A stretch of DNA of 64,000 nt. Origin: Bradyrhizobium genosp. L. GTDB lineage: Bacteria; Pseudomonadota; Alphaproteobacteria; Rhizobiales; Xanthobacteraceae. Positions within the stretch are counted from its first letter, which is position 1; each line of letters begins with the position of its first letter. Below, in pieces: positions 39,163 through 48,490 of the stretch. The DNA is taken from contig NZ_CP061378.1 of the NCBI RefSeq assembly GCF_015624485.1, positions 2,666,001 through 2,730,000 of the forward strand, written 5' to 3'. Both the position numbers and the translations under genes were made by a program. The notes beneath the pieces were generated by a model that was not told the DNA's origin, searched no databases, and saw nothing but the letters and a program-made list of their open reading frames with translations.

Positions 39163-40419
39163 GTGAAGAGATCAACTGGACTGCCCTTTCATGCGATGCA
39201 GCAACTCGCCGGAGCGGTCGCGCTCGGCCTGGTGGCGGCGGCTCCGGGTGGCGCGCTTGCGGCTGATACCCTGAAGATCGGCGTGATCGCGGAGGCGCAG
39301 GCGATTGCCGGCGCGTCGATCCCGCAGGCAGCCCAGATGGCCGCCGACGAGATCAACGCCAAGGGCGGCATCGACGGCCGCAAGATCGAGATTGTCTCCT
39401 ACGACAATCACTCGTCCTCGGCGGATTCGGTGCGCGCGTTCCAGCGCGCGGTGAACGAGGACAAGGTCAACATCGTCATCGCGAGCTACATCAGCGAAGT
39501 GGTGCTGGCGCTCGAGCCCTGGGCCTCGCGCCTGAAGACGCCGTTCGTGACGCCGGGCGCCGCCTCCAACGAGATCAGCAAGAGCGTCCACGCCGATTAC
39601 GACAAGAACAAGTACACCTTCCACGGCTACCTGACCTCGGCCGCGCTGGCGCTCTCGGTCTGCGATGCCGCCAAGGACCTCCTGGTCGACGGCAAGCACA
39701 TGAAGACCGCGGTCATCATGAGCGAGGACGCCGCCTGGACCAAGCCGCTCGACGTCGGCTACGAGGAGTGCCTGCCCAAGATCGGCCTCAAGGTCGTCGA
39801 TCACATCCGCTTCTCGCCAGACACCACCGACTTCACGCCGATCTTCAACAAGATCGAGGCGGCGAAGCCCGACGTCATCATCACCGGCATCTCGCATGTC
39901 GGCGTGCAGCCGACGGTGCAGTGGAAGAACCAGCAGGTGCCGATCCCGATGTTCGGCATCTCCTCGCAGGCGACCAACGAGACCTTCGGCAAGGACACCA
40001 ACGACGCCGCCGAGGGCGTGCTGTACCAGGGCGTCTCGGGCCCGAACGTCGCGGTGACGCCGAAATCGGTGCCGTTCGCCGAAGACTTCAAGAAGCGCTA
40101 CGGCAACTATCCGTCTTACGCGGGCTATACCTCCTACGACGAGGTCTATTACATCGCCGATGCTGTGAAGCGCGCCGGCTCCGTCGACGCCGACAAGATG
40201 GTCGATGCGCTGGAGAAAACCGATTGGGAAGGCACCATCGGCAAGATCCAGTTCTACGGCAAGGACGATCCGTTCACTCACTCGATCAAATACGGCAAGG
40301 GCCTGATCACCGGGCTGATGCTGCAGTGGCAGGGCGGCAAGCAGGTCGCGGTGTGGCCGAAAGAGGTCGCCAAGAGCGAGCTCAAGTTCCCGAGCTTCAT
40401 CAAGGTCACCTCGAATTGA
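39163..40419 (+). CDS. ABC transporter substrate-binding protein (branched-chain amino acid type), copy 1
   Basis: 418 residues from GTG at 39163 with GAGGAG upstream. Signal peptide with AVALGLVAAAPGGALA. The mature protein starts DTLKIGVIAEAQAIAGASIP and contains QMAADEINAKGGIDGRKIEI, FVTPGAASNEISKS, MFGISSQATNETFG: a type I periplasmic binding protein of the LivJ/Peripla_BP_6 group. It captures an amino acid or amide-like ligand for the permeases downstream. Very similar along its length to the protein at 43838. A strong terminator follows, which should give it more transcript than the permease genes. Confidence 0.9.
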   Translation: MKRSTGLPFHAMQQLAGAVALGLVAAAPGGALAADTLKIGVIAEAQAIAGASIPQAAQMAADEINAKGGIDGRKIEIVSYDNHSSSADSVRAFQRAVNEDKVNIVIASYISEVVLALEPWASRLKTPFVTPGAASNEISKSVHADYDKNKYTFHGYLTSAALALSVCDAAKDLLVDGKHMKTAVIMSEDAAWTKPLDVGYEECLPKIGLKVVDHIRFSPDTTDFTPIFNKIEAAKPDVIITGISHVGVQPTVQWKNQQVPIPMFGISSQATNETFGKDTNDAAEGVLYQGVSGPNVAVTPKSVPFAEDFKKRYGNYPSYAGYTSYDEVYYIADAVKRAGSVDADKMVDALEKTDWEGTIGKIQFYGKDDPFTHSIKYGKGLITGLMLQWQGGKQVAVWPKEVAKSELKFPSFIKVTSN

Positions 40420-40428
40420 CCGATAAAG

Positions 40429-40459
40429 ACGCTCCCGGACGCTGTCCGGGAGCGTTTTT
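40429..40459 (+). terminator. Strong intrinsic terminator
   Basis: ACGCTCCCGGAC-GCT-GTCCGGGAGCGT is a perfect 12-bp stem with a three-base loop followed by TTTT. It lies between the binding-protein and first permease genes and would cut down read-through into the transporter genes. Confidence 0.9.
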
Positions 40460-40513
40460 CTGTCGTCACGCGTCCTCCACAACAGGCAGCCCTGCTGCCG
40501 CGGCCAATCTGAG

Positions 40514-41389
40514 ATGCTTGCGTTACAAATCCTGATCGATGGCTTCGCCATCAGTGCGCTCTACGCGCTCGGCGCCACCGGCTTCACCCTGATCTTCGGT
40601 GTTTCCGGCGTGCTCAATCTCTCCCACGGTGCCATCATGGTGGCCGCGGCGGTCGCGGCCTGGGCCGCGGCCAGCGTGCTTCACCTCGACATCTATTCCG
40701 GCGCGCTGCTCGGCGTCGCCGTGGCGCTGGTGATGGCGTTCGCGACCTATTTCGCGGTCGTGAAGCCGATCCAGAACTCCCGCCGGATCCCCAATGAGGA
40801 GAAGGAGATCTTCGTCCTCACCGGCACGCTGCTGTGGGGGATCATGATCCAGGAGCTGATCGCCTATTTCTTCACCAACAACGCCAAGACCGTGCTGCCG
40901 ATCGTCGAGGGCGTGGTCGACATCTTCGGCAACCGCACGCCGCGCAACAACATCTTCACCGCGCTGGTCTGCTGCCTCGTGATCGGCCTGCTGTGGCTCC
41001 TGGTGAATCGCACCCGCACCGGCAAGGCGGTGCTGGCGGCCTCGATGAACCCGCGCGGCGTCACGCTGCTCGGGCTCGAACTGACCCAGATCTACATCGT
41101 GGTGTGGGGTATCTACGGCATCCTGGCCGGCATCGCCGGCGTGCTGCTCGGCATGTTCCTCGGGGTCAGCTCCTACAGCGTCGGGCCGCTGACCGCGAGC
41201 GCGTTCTCGATCGTGGTGTTAGGTGGCCTCGGCAGCGTCTCCGGCTCGCTGATCGCGGCGTTCGTCGTCGGCTATCTCGAGACCCTGACAGCCTATCTGG
41301 TGTCGCCGGCCTATCGCACCATTCCGGCGCTGCTGCTGCTGGTCGTCGTGATGTATATCCGGCCCCAGGGCCTCTTGGGGAGGCGCTGA
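40514..41389 (+). CDS. Branched-chain amino acid-type ABC permease (LivH-like)
   Basis: 291 residues, about eight membrane helices. QILIDGFAISALYALGATGF, TLIFGVSGVLNLSHGAIMVA and the cytoplasmic EAA-like loop GKAVLAASMNPRGVTLLGLE followed by SIVVLGGLGSVSGSLIAAFV are LivH hallmarks. Works as a heterodimer with the LivM-like protein that starts 1 bp later. Confidence 0.9.
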   Translation: MLALQILIDGFAISALYALGATGFTLIFGVSGVLNLSHGAIMVAAAVAAWAAASVLHLDIYSGALLGVAVALVMAFATYFAVVKPIQNSRRIPNEEKEIFVLTGTLLWGIMIQELIAYFFTNNAKTVLPIVEGVVDIFGNRTPRNNIFTALVCCLVIGLLWLLVNRTRTGKAVLAASMNPRGVTLLGLELTQIYIVVWGIYGILAGIAGVLLGMFLGVSSYSVGPLTASAFSIVVLGGLGSVSGSLIAAFVVGYLETLTAYLVSPAYRTIPALLLLVVVMYIRPQGLLGRR

Positions 41390-41390
41390 G

Positions 41391-42317
41391 ATGGGCAACT
41401 TCTTCACCTCGCGCCTGTTCTTCATTTCGCTCGCCTGCGTCGTCGTGGCCGCGACGCTGCCGCTCTACGTCTCCGGCTATGTGCTCGGGCTCCTCACCGT
41501 CGCGTTCTATTTCGGCGTGTTCGCGATGGCCTGGGACCTCTTGTTCGGCTTCGCCGGCGAGGTCAATTTCGGGCCGACCTTCCTGATCGGCGTCGGCGCC
41601 TATACCGCCGGCATTCTCAACGCCCAGTTCGGCTGGTCGGTCTATCTCTGCATCCTGCTCGGCGCGCTCGCCTCCGTGGTCGCAGGCTTCGTGCTGGCGC
41701 TGCCGGCGCTGCGGGTGAGGGGACCGTATTTCGGCCTGACCACGCTGGTCGCGGTCTTGATGCTGCAGAATTTCGTGGTCGTGTTCGCCGATCTCACCGG
41801 CGGCGAGATCGGGCTGACGATCCCTGACGTCATCACCATCAATGCCGGCGCCAATTACTGGATCGCGCTCGGCTTCATGACCATCAGCGCGGCGATCCTC
41901 TACGGGCTGTCGCAATCGCCGGTCGGCCTCGTGCTGCAGGCGAGCGGGCAGGATCCGGTGCAGGCCGGCGCGCTCGGCTTCAACATCGTCAAGCACAAGC
42001 TCGCTGCTTTCATCGTCAGCGCGTTCTTCTCGGGGCTGTCGGGGGCGCTGTTGGTGTTCTACTTCGGCACCGCTTCGGTCGGCACCGTCGTCGACGTCGC
42101 GGTCGGCGTCAACGTGATCGTGTCAGCCGTGCTCGGCGGCCGTCGCACCGTGCTGGGGGCGGCGTTAGGGGCGATCTTCCTGATCGTCGCCGGCGAGTTC
42201 TTGCGGCCGACCGGCGAGCTGGCGACCTTCATCGTCTCGGCGGTGGCGCTGCTCGTCGTGCTGTTCTTCCCCGGCGGTTTCCTCGGCGCGGCCTTGTCAC
42301 GCGAGGCGCGCTCGTAA
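41391..42317 (+). CDS. Branched-chain amino acid-type ABC permease (LivM-like)
   Basis: 308 residues, about eight to nine helices. LLFGFAGEVNFGPTFLIGVG, LPALRVRGPYFGLTTLVAVL and VNVIVSAVLGGRRTVLGAAL are LivM-type blocks. ATG of the ATPase gene overlaps its stop (TAATGG). Confidence 0.9.
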   Translation: MGNFFTSRLFFISLACVVVAATLPLYVSGYVLGLLTVAFYFGVFAMAWDLLFGFAGEVNFGPTFLIGVGAYTAGILNAQFGWSVYLCILLGALASVVAGFVLALPALRVRGPYFGLTTLVAVLMLQNFVVVFADLTGGEIGLTIPDVITINAGANYWIALGFMTISAAILYGLSQSPVGLVLQASGQDPVQAGALGFNIVKHKLAAFIVSAFFSGLSGALLVFYFGTASVGTVVDVAVGVNVIVSAVLGGRRTVLGAALGAIFLIVAGEFLRPTGELATFIVSAVALLVVLFFPGGFLGAALSREARS

Positions 42318-43795
42318 TGGATCAGACTGTGACCACTGCAACGCTTTCCGTTCGCGGACTGACCAAGAGATTCGGCGGCCTGACGGCCGTCAAGAACCTG
42401 TCGTTCGAGGTCCATCCCGGCGAGATCCTGGGCCTGATCGGGCCGAACGGCTCCGGCAAGTCGACCGCGATGAAGAGCGTGATGGGGATCGAGCGCCCGA
42501 CCGCGGGCGAGGTGATCTTCGCGGGCGAGAACATCGCAGGGCTCCCGGCGCACAAGATCGCGCGCAAGGGCTTTGGCATGGTGTTCCAGCACTCGCGGCC
42601 GCTGAACCGGCAGACTGTGCTGGAGAACATCATGGTCGCGCTGCTGCCGGACAGCCTGTTCATGCTGTTTCCCGACAAGGCGCTGACCGAGCGCGCCAAG
42701 TGGATCGCCGAGCGCGTCGGCCTGGGGGCGGTGATGGACCGCCGCCCGCCGACGCTGCCGTTCGCCGACCTGCGCCGGCTGGAATTGGCCAAAGCGATCG
42801 CGCGTGACCCGAAGGTGGTGCTGGTCGACGAGCCCTTCGCCGGGCTGACCAGCGCCGAGGTCGGCACGTTCTCGGCGCTGATCCGCACCTTCCGCGACGA
42901 GGGGCGCGCGGTGATGCTGGTCGACCACAACGTCAAGAGCGTCGCGGCGCTGGTCGACCGCGTGCTCGCGATGTATCTCGGTGAGGAGATCACGACCGGC
43001 CGCGCCGAGGACGTGATGAAGAACGAGACCGTGCGGCGGGTCTATCTCGGCGGCGCGATCGAAACCCATGCGCGGCCGGAAACCTCGTTCAAGGACAAGG
43101 TGCCGCTGCTGCAGGTCGAGAATGTCAGCGTGCATTACGGCAAGGCGCAGGCGCTGGAGAACGTCTCGATCCATGTCCATGAGGGCGAGTTCGTCTCGGT
43201 CGTCGGGCTGAACGGCGCCGGCAAGACCACGCTGTTCAACACCATCTCGGGTTTTCTGCCGTACACCGGCGACATCATCCGCGGCGGCGAGAAACTGCGC
43301 GGCATCGGGCCGGCGAAGATCGCGCGCTCGGGCCTCGTGCAGTGCCCGGAATCACGCGAGCTATTCGGCGAGATGTCGGTACGGGAGAATCTCGACCTCG
43401 GCGGCCAGCACCTCGATGACGCCGCGCGGGCAAAACAGCTCGCCTGGCTGTTCGAGCTGTTCCCGATCCTGAAAGAGCGCCAGGGCCAGATGGCGCAGAC
43501 GCTGTCCGGTGGCGAGCAGCAGATGCTGGCGATCGGCCGCGCGCTGATGATGCAGCCGCAAATCCTGATCCTGGACGAGCCGACGCTGGGCCTTGCGCCC
43601 GTCATCCTCGAACTGCTGTCGAAGGCGCTGGAGCGGCTGCGCCAGACCACCAAGATCACGGTGCTGCTCGGCGAGCAGAACGTGACGTTCGCGCTACCCC
43701 ATGCCGACCGCGTCTACGTGCTGGAGCACGCCAAGATCGTGTGGGAAGGCGATCCGGGCCGGTTCGCGGCGGAGGCCGGCAAGGACTTCCTGTAG
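42317..43795 (+). CDS. Fused double ATP-binding protein (LivG-LivF type)
   Basis: 492 residues with two ABC domains. Domain 1 (9-250): Walker A GPNGSGKST (42-50), Walker B VVLVDEP (167-173), switch His in DHN (203-205); its signature region reads LPFADLRRLELAKA in place of LSGGQ. Domain 2 (264-492): Walker A GLNGAGKTT (297-305), signature LSGGE (396-400), Walker B ILILDEP (416-422). In most bacteria LivG and LivF are separate; here one chain supplies both ATPases to the LivH/LivM pair. Confidence 0.92.
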   Translation: MDQTVTTATLSVRGLTKRFGGLTAVKNLSFEVHPGEILGLIGPNGSGKSTAMKSVMGIERPTAGEVIFAGENIAGLPAHKIARKGFGMVFQHSRPLNRQTVLENIMVALLPDSLFMLFPDKALTERAKWIAERVGLGAVMDRRPPTLPFADLRRLELAKAIARDPKVVLVDEPFAGLTSAEVGTFSALIRTFRDEGRAVMLVDHNVKSVAALVDRVLAMYLGEEITTGRAEDVMKNETVRRVYLGGAIETHARPETSFKDKVPLLQVENVSVHYGKAQALENVSIHVHEGEFVSVVGLNGAGKTTLFNTISGFLPYTGDIIRGGEKLRGIGPAKIARSGLVQCPESRELFGEMSVRENLDLGGQHLDDAARAKQLAWLFELFPILKERQGQMAQTLSGGEQQMLAIGRALMMQPQILILDEPTLGLAPVILELLSKALERLRQTTKITVLLGEQNVTFALPHADRVYVLEHAKIVWEGDPGRFAAEAGKDFL

Positions 43796-43837
43796 GTTTT
43801 GAGTGTCGACAATAACAAAGCAAAGAAAGGGAGATTG

Positions 43838-45079
43838 ATGATGTCACGATATTCAATGGCCACCCTGTTGCCGCTGGCGTCCGCGCTCGCGCTGTGCCTC
43901 GCAGCACCCGCTTATGCGCAGTCCAAGGACCCGATCAAGATCGGCGTAATCGCCGAGGTGCAGTCGATCGCGGGCGCGGCCACGCCGGGCGGCGCGCAGA
44001 TCGCCGCCGACGAGATCAATGCCAAGGGCGGCGTGATGGGCCGCAAGATCGAGATCGTCACCTACGACAACAAGTCGTCGTCGGCGGATTCTGTGCGCGC
44101 CTTCCAGCGCGCGGTCAGCGAGGACAAGGTCTCCGCGGTGATCGCGAGCTACATCAGCGAGGTGGTGCTGGCGCTGGAGCCGTGGGCCTCGCGGCTGAAG
44201 ATGCCGCTGATCACGCCGGGCGCGGCCTCGAACGAGATCACCAAGGCTATTCACGCCGACTACGAGAAGAACAAGTACACCTTCCACGGCTACCTGACCT
44301 CGGCGGCGCAGGCGCAGATCGTCTGCGACGCCGCCAAGGATCTGCTGGTCGACCAGCTCAAGTTCAAGTCGGCGGCGATCATGAGCGAGGACGCGGCCTG
44401 GACCAAGCCGCTCGACATCGGCTACGAGGCCTGCCTGCCGAAGGCCGGGCTGAAGGTGGTCGAGCACATCCGTTTCTCGCCCGACACCACCGACTTCACG
44501 CCGATCTTCAACAAGATGGAGAGCGCCAAGCCCGACGTGATCGTCACCGGCATCTCCCATGTCGGCGTGCAGCCGACGGTGCAGTGGAAGAACCAGCAGG
44601 TGCCGATCCCGATGTTCGGCATCTCCGCGCAGGCGCTGAGCCCGTCGTTCTGGGGCGACACCAACGGCGCCGCCGAGGGCGTGCCCTCGCTCGCGGTAGC
44701 GACGCCGAATGTCGCGGTGACCCCGAAGACCAAGCCGTTCGCCGCGGCCTTCAAGGCCAAGTTCAACGTCGAGCCGGCCTATACCGGCTACACCGCTTAT
44801 GACGAGGTCTACATCATCGCGGAGGCGATCCAGCGCGCCGGCTCGACCGATCCGGACAAGATGGTCACCGAGCTCGAGAAGACCAACTTCGAGGGCACGA
44901 TCGGCAAGATCGCGTTCTACGGCAAGGACGACGAGTTCACCCACGGCATCAAGTCGGGCCCGGGTTTCGTCACCGGCCTCGTGTTCCAGTGGCAGAACGG
45001 CAAGCAGGTCACGGTCTGGCCGAAGGCGATCGCGGAAGGCAAGCTGAAGTTTCCGGATTTCGTGAAGCTGTCGCAGTAA
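43838..45079 (+). CDS. ABC transporter substrate-binding protein, copy 2
   Basis: 413 residues from ATG at 43838, preceded by AAGGGAG. Signal peptide LLPLASALALCLAAPAYA-QS. The mature part (DPIKIGVIAEVQSIAGAATP, QIAADEINAKGGVMGRKIEI, FVSADSVRAFQRAV-like core, VQPTVQWKNQQVPIPMFGIS) is a close paralogue of the protein at 39163. The two differ most around residues 250-290, a ligand-adjacent part of such proteins. Probably the two proteins widen the substrate range of one transporter. Confidence 0.9.
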   Translation: MMSRYSMATLLPLASALALCLAAPAYAQSKDPIKIGVIAEVQSIAGAATPGGAQIAADEINAKGGVMGRKIEIVTYDNKSSSADSVRAFQRAVSEDKVSAVIASYISEVVLALEPWASRLKMPLITPGAASNEITKAIHADYEKNKYTFHGYLTSAAQAQIVCDAAKDLLVDQLKFKSAAIMSEDAAWTKPLDIGYEACLPKAGLKVVEHIRFSPDTTDFTPIFNKMESAKPDVIVTGISHVGVQPTVQWKNQQVPIPMFGISAQALSPSFWGDTNGAAEGVPSLAVATPNVAVTPKTKPFAAAFKAKFNVEPAYTGYTAYDEVYIIAEAIQRAGSTDPDKMVTELEKTNFEGTIGKIAFYGKDDEFTHGIKSGPGFVTGLVFQWQNGKQVTVWPKAIAEGKLKFPDFVKLSQ

Positions 45080-45104
45080 CGGCGCAAGTCATTTCGGACG
45101 GCGA

Positions 45105-45133
45105 GGGGCGGTCGCGCGGTGGCCGCCCCTTTG
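45105..45133. terminator. Convergent-gene terminator
   Basis: GGGGCGG (45105-45111) and CCGCCCC (45123-45129) make a GC-rich stem followed by TTT, between the convergent binding-protein and oxidoreductase genes. Confidence 0.65.
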
Positions 45134-46348
45134 CTATTTGCGCGTCTTGGGCGCGGCCTGGATCGTCGGCGCGGCCGCGGCGAGCAGCGCGGCGCGATCG
45201 CCGTTGCGCGGCGGATAGATGCGCTCGCGGTTGATGGTCTGCTTGGTGGCCTTGGCGGCCGCGCCCGTGGTGTGGACCGCGCGGTCCCAGCCGGTGGTGT
45301 AGAGCGCGCCCCAGGCGCCGAGATCGAGCACGGTGACGTACCAGTCGATGGTGAGCGGCAACAGCTCTTCGCCGAACAGGTCCGCAACCACATTGTGGCC
45401 GGCGAAGCGGCCCATCGGCCGCGCGAACTGGCAGGACATCACGCTCGGATGCGTGCCGTCGATCAGACAGGTGGCGACGTCGCCGGCGGCGAACACGCCT
45501 GTGAGGCCCTCGACGCGCATGAAGTGATCGACGGCGAGCCGGCCGAGCCCGTCGCGAACTGCCGGCAGCGTCGCGGCGAGCGGGCTGGCCCGCATGCCCG
45601 CGCACCAGACCACGGTCTCGGTCGCAATGATCTCGCCGGTATCGAGCGTGATGCCGGCGGCGCCAATCGCGCTGACCTTGACGTTCAGCCGGGTCTCGAC
45701 GCCAAGCGCAGCGAGTGCCTCGTTGATGACCGGACGCCCACGCGCGCCAAAGGTCGCACCGACCATGGGATTGGGATCGACCAGGACGATGCGGCGCGGG
45801 CCGGTGACGCCGGCGTGGGCGAGCTTGTCCGGCATCTCGGTCGCGACCTCGATCCCGGTGAAGCCGGCGCCGACCACGACCACGGTCGCGCGCGCCTCGG
45901 ACGGCGGCTGCTTGCCGAGTGCCGCAAGATGCGCGTCGAGCTTGACCGCGGCTTGATAGGTGTCGACGTCGAAACCATGCGCGGCCAGGCCCGGGATTGC
46001 AGGGCGGACCAGTTCGCTGCCCGTCGTCAGCACCAGCCGGTCATAGGCGAGGACCTCGGTGCCGGAGCCTTGCCTGACCGTGACCTGCCGCGTCGCCGGA
46101 TCGATCGCCGCGACCTCGGCCACCCTGTGCCTGACGCCGACCGGATCGAGCAGGCCGGCCAGCGGCAGCGCGACGTCGCCGAGCTCGACCTCGTAATTGC
46201 GCACCCGGATGTTGTGATAGGCGTTGCGGTCGACCACCAGAATCTCGGTGTCATCAGCCCGTGCGCCGATCGCGTCACGCTTGCGCGCCGCGCCGAGCGC
46301 GGCCCACAGCCCGGCAAAGCCGGCACCCAGCACCAGTATGCGCGCCAT
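45134..46348 (-). CDS. FAD/NAD(P)-dependent oxidoreductase, NDH-2-like
   Basis: 404 residues. ILVLGAGFAGLWAALGAARK is the FAD-binding Rossmann motif, VVVVGAGFTGIEVATEMPDK the NAD(P) one, and LTGVFAAGDVATC the conserved C-terminal FAD contact. The class is pyridine nucleotide-disulfide type, nearest in plan to type II NADH dehydrogenases; no CxxxxC redox disulfide is seen. It likely passes electrons from NAD(P)H to a quinone or other acceptor at the membrane. It lies 18 bp downstream of a ThDP enzyme gene and could be cotranscribed with it. Confidence 0.8.
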   Translation of the reverse strand: MARILVLGAGFAGLWAALGAARKRDAIGARADDTEILVVDRNAYHNIRVRNYEVELGDVALPLAGLLDPVGVRHRVAEVAAIDPATRQVTVRQGSGTEVLAYDRLVLTTGSELVRPAIPGLAAHGFDVDTYQAAVKLDAHLAALGKQPPSEARATVVVVGAGFTGIEVATEMPDKLAHAGVTGPRRIVLVDPNPMVGATFGARGRPVINEALAALGVETRLNVKVSAIGAAGITLDTGEIIATETVVWCAGMRASPLAATLPAVRDGLGRLAVDHFMRVEGLTGVFAAGDVATCLIDGTHPSVMSCQFARPMGRFAGHNVVADLFGEELLPLTIDWYVTVLDLGAWGALYTTGWDRAVHTTGAAAKATKQTINRERIYPPRNGDRAALLAAAAPTIQAAPKTRK

Positions 46349-46366
46349 CTCTCTCCTCGCGACGGT

Positions 46367-48001
46367 TCAGGTCCCCGGCCGCGACACCTCGGTCTCCTTG
46401 CTGGTGATGAACTCCAGCAGCACCGGGATGCCTTCCTGCGTCTTCTGGATGCCGCGCTTGATGGCGGGGATGATGTCTTCCGGCTTGGTCACCCGCTCGC
46501 CATAGCCGCCGAAGGCGCGCGCCATCGCGGCGTAGTCGCCGGAGATGTCGGTCGAGCGGTATTTCTCGGTCGAGATCGGCATCACCTTCAATTCGATCGC
46601 CATCGAGAAATTGTTGAGCAGGATCGACATGATCGGGATCCGCTCGCGCACCGCGGTTTCGAAATCCATGCCCGTGAAGCCGATCGCGGCATCGCCCCAG
46701 ACATTGATGCAGAGCTTGTCCGGCTTGGCGAGCTTGGCGCCCATCGCGAGGCCCAGGCCGTAGCCGAGCTGCGTGGTCTTGCCCCAGCCGATATAGGACA
46801 GCGGCTCGACCGCCTTCCAGAACGGCGAGAGCTGGTCGCGCGGGCTGCCGGCATCATGGGTGATGATGGTATTCTTGATGTCGACGGTGTGCTGCAGGTC
46901 CCACAGCACGCGGTAGGGATTGAGCGGCGCATCGTTATGCGTCAGCTTCGGCATCCACTTCGCGAGCCACTCCTTGTGGCTTGCCGCGATCTCCTCGGCG
47001 ACCGCGCTCGCATTGCGATCCGAGGTCACGGTCTTGCCGATCTCCTCGAGCAGCGCGTCGAGCACCAGGCCGGCGTCGCCGACCAGAGCGATCTTGGCCT
47101 CGACATCCTTGTTGATGTGGTTCGGATCGAGCGTCGAATGGATGATGGTCTTGCCCTTCGGCATCGCGATGCCGAACGAGGTCTCGGTGAAGGAGCAGCC
47201 GATGCCGAGGATCACATCGGCCTCAGTGAGAAATTTCGGCACCGCGCGCGGCACCGCGAGGCCGCCGGAGCCGAGCGACAGCGGATGCGTCTCGGGGAAG
47301 GACGATTTGCCGCCGAGGCTCGTGGTGACGGGAATCGCGAGCCGCTCGGCGAGCCGCTTCAGTTGCGGCCAGGCTTTGGCGTAGTGCACGCCCTGGCCGG
47401 CATAGATCACCGGACGCTTGGCATTGACGAGCAGTGCGGCCGCTTCCTTCACATGCAAGGGGTCGGCGCCGTAGCGGGTGCGCAGCACCGGCGTGTAGTT
47501 GAGGGGCTCGGCGACTTCCTCATTCCACATGTCGGCGGGGATCTCGACGATGACCGGTCCGCCGCGGCCGTTCTTCAGTTTTGTGAACGCCCGCCGGAAG
47601 ATGTTGCAGACCTCGGCCGCGATGTTGATCGGCTCGGACGATTTCGAGAATGCCTTCATGGCCTGGCTGGAATTGAAGTTCGGGTCGATGTTGGCGAGCC
47701 GGCGCGCATAGCCCATCGGCAGCACCAGCACGGGCACGGATTCGCCGTAGCACTGCGCGACGCCGCCCATCGCGTTCTCGGCGCCGGGGCCATGCTGCAT
47801 GCAGAAGGCGCCGATGCTGCGTCCCGAGGTGACCCGGGAAATCGCGTCCGCCATGTGCACGCCGATGCGCTCCTGGCGCACCATCACGGGGCGGATGTCG
47901 GCATTCGCGGCGTATTCGATCAGATGGTTGACCGGATAGCCGCAGAGGATCTCGATGCCCTCGCGCTTCATGATTTCCGCGATCGCGGTGCCGAGCTTCA
48001 T
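46367..48001 (-). CDS. Thiamine diphosphate-dependent enzyme, acetolactate-synthase-like
   Basis: 544 residues. MVRQERIGVHMADAISRVTS carries the catalytic Glu region (RQE) of the PYR domain; the central domain has LGIGCSFTETSF; the PP domain has WGDAAIGFTGMDFETAVRER followed by LLNN, the ThDP/Mg motif (GDA ... NN). Overall plan matches AHAS/benzoylformate decarboxylase/oxalyl-CoA decarboxylase-type enzymes, but I cannot assign the substrate. No small AHAS regulatory subunit gene is adjacent, which argues against biosynthetic AHAS. Confidence 0.82.
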   Translation of the reverse strand: MKLGTAIAEIMKREGIEILCGYPVNHLIEYAANADIRPVMVRQERIGVHMADAISRVTSGRSIGAFCMQHGPGAENAMGGVAQCYGESVPVLVLPMGYARRLANIDPNFNSSQAMKAFSKSSEPINIAAEVCNIFRRAFTKLKNGRGGPVIVEIPADMWNEEVAEPLNYTPVLRTRYGADPLHVKEAAALLVNAKRPVIYAGQGVHYAKAWPQLKRLAERLAIPVTTSLGGKSSFPETHPLSLGSGGLAVPRAVPKFLTEADVILGIGCSFTETSFGIAMPKGKTIIHSTLDPNHINKDVEAKIALVGDAGLVLDALLEEIGKTVTSDRNASAVAEEIAASHKEWLAKWMPKLTHNDAPLNPYRVLWDLQHTVDIKNTIITHDAGSPRDQLSPFWKAVEPLSYIGWGKTTQLGYGLGLAMGAKLAKPDKLCINVWGDAAIGFTGMDFETAVRERIPIMSILLNNFSMAIELKVMPISTEKYRSTDISGDYAAMARAFGGYGERVTKPEDIIPAIKRGIQKTQEGIPVLLEFITSKETEVSRPGT

Positions 48002-48322
48002 GCCGGTCTCTCCCTTTTGGATGCGGCCGGTTGCTCCGGCCTCGTTGTCGTCCTGTCCGATAAAGGAACAGGATTTTTGCGGCCGGTAAAGCGCGCCTGC
48101 GGCCGGATCAGGTAGTCCTGATATGCGTTTGCGGGCAATACGGGCGCTGCGCCCGGCCGCCGGGCGGAAATGACGCAGGCAGGCATGTCGGTGAAAACCC
48201 GGATCGCCCTTAAGCGATCGTTCATCCTGTCCATCAACGCGCCGTCAACCAATGGAACCTAGTTTTGCTGGCATATTGCCACGGCGCGGAAGAAACTCCG
48301 CGGACGTCGACAGGAGCTTTTC

Positions 48323-48487
48323 ATGCGTGGGTTGCTGGCAAGATTTCTGCGCAATCAGGACGCGGCGACGTCCATCGAGTATGCGGTTGTCGCGGCCGGA
48401 ATCAGCATCGTGATCGTTACCGTCGTCGCCGGTATCGGCACCAACCTCAGCGGCCGCTTCGTGTCCTACAGCACGGCGCTGAAATAG
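48323..48487 (+). CDS. Flp family type IVb pilin
   Basis: 54 residues behind CAGGAG. MRGLLARFLRNQDAATSIEY, AVVAAGISIVIVTVVAGIGT, NLSGRFVSYSTALK has the Flp plan: a short basic leader, an alanine-Thr-x-Ile-Glu-Tyr start of the hydrophobic helix, and a short tail. The processing site is expected before the hydrophobic segment. No cpa/tad assembly genes are in the window, so it would depend on a tad cluster elsewhere. The 320-bp region before it (48002-48322) holds no gene I can support. Confidence 0.85.
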   Translation: MRGLLARFLRNQDAATSIEYAVVAAGISIVIVTVVAGIGTNLSGRFVSYSTALK

Positions 48488-48490
48488 GGG

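Noticed and set aside
45119..48115. 998-residue plus-strand frame
   Set aside because: Antisense to two clear enzymes (flavoprotein and ThDP enzyme); no motif in the frame.
47998..48252. 84-residue minus-strand frame before the ThDP enzyme
   Set aside because: No ribosome site or recognisable motif; probably leader sequence of the enzyme gene.
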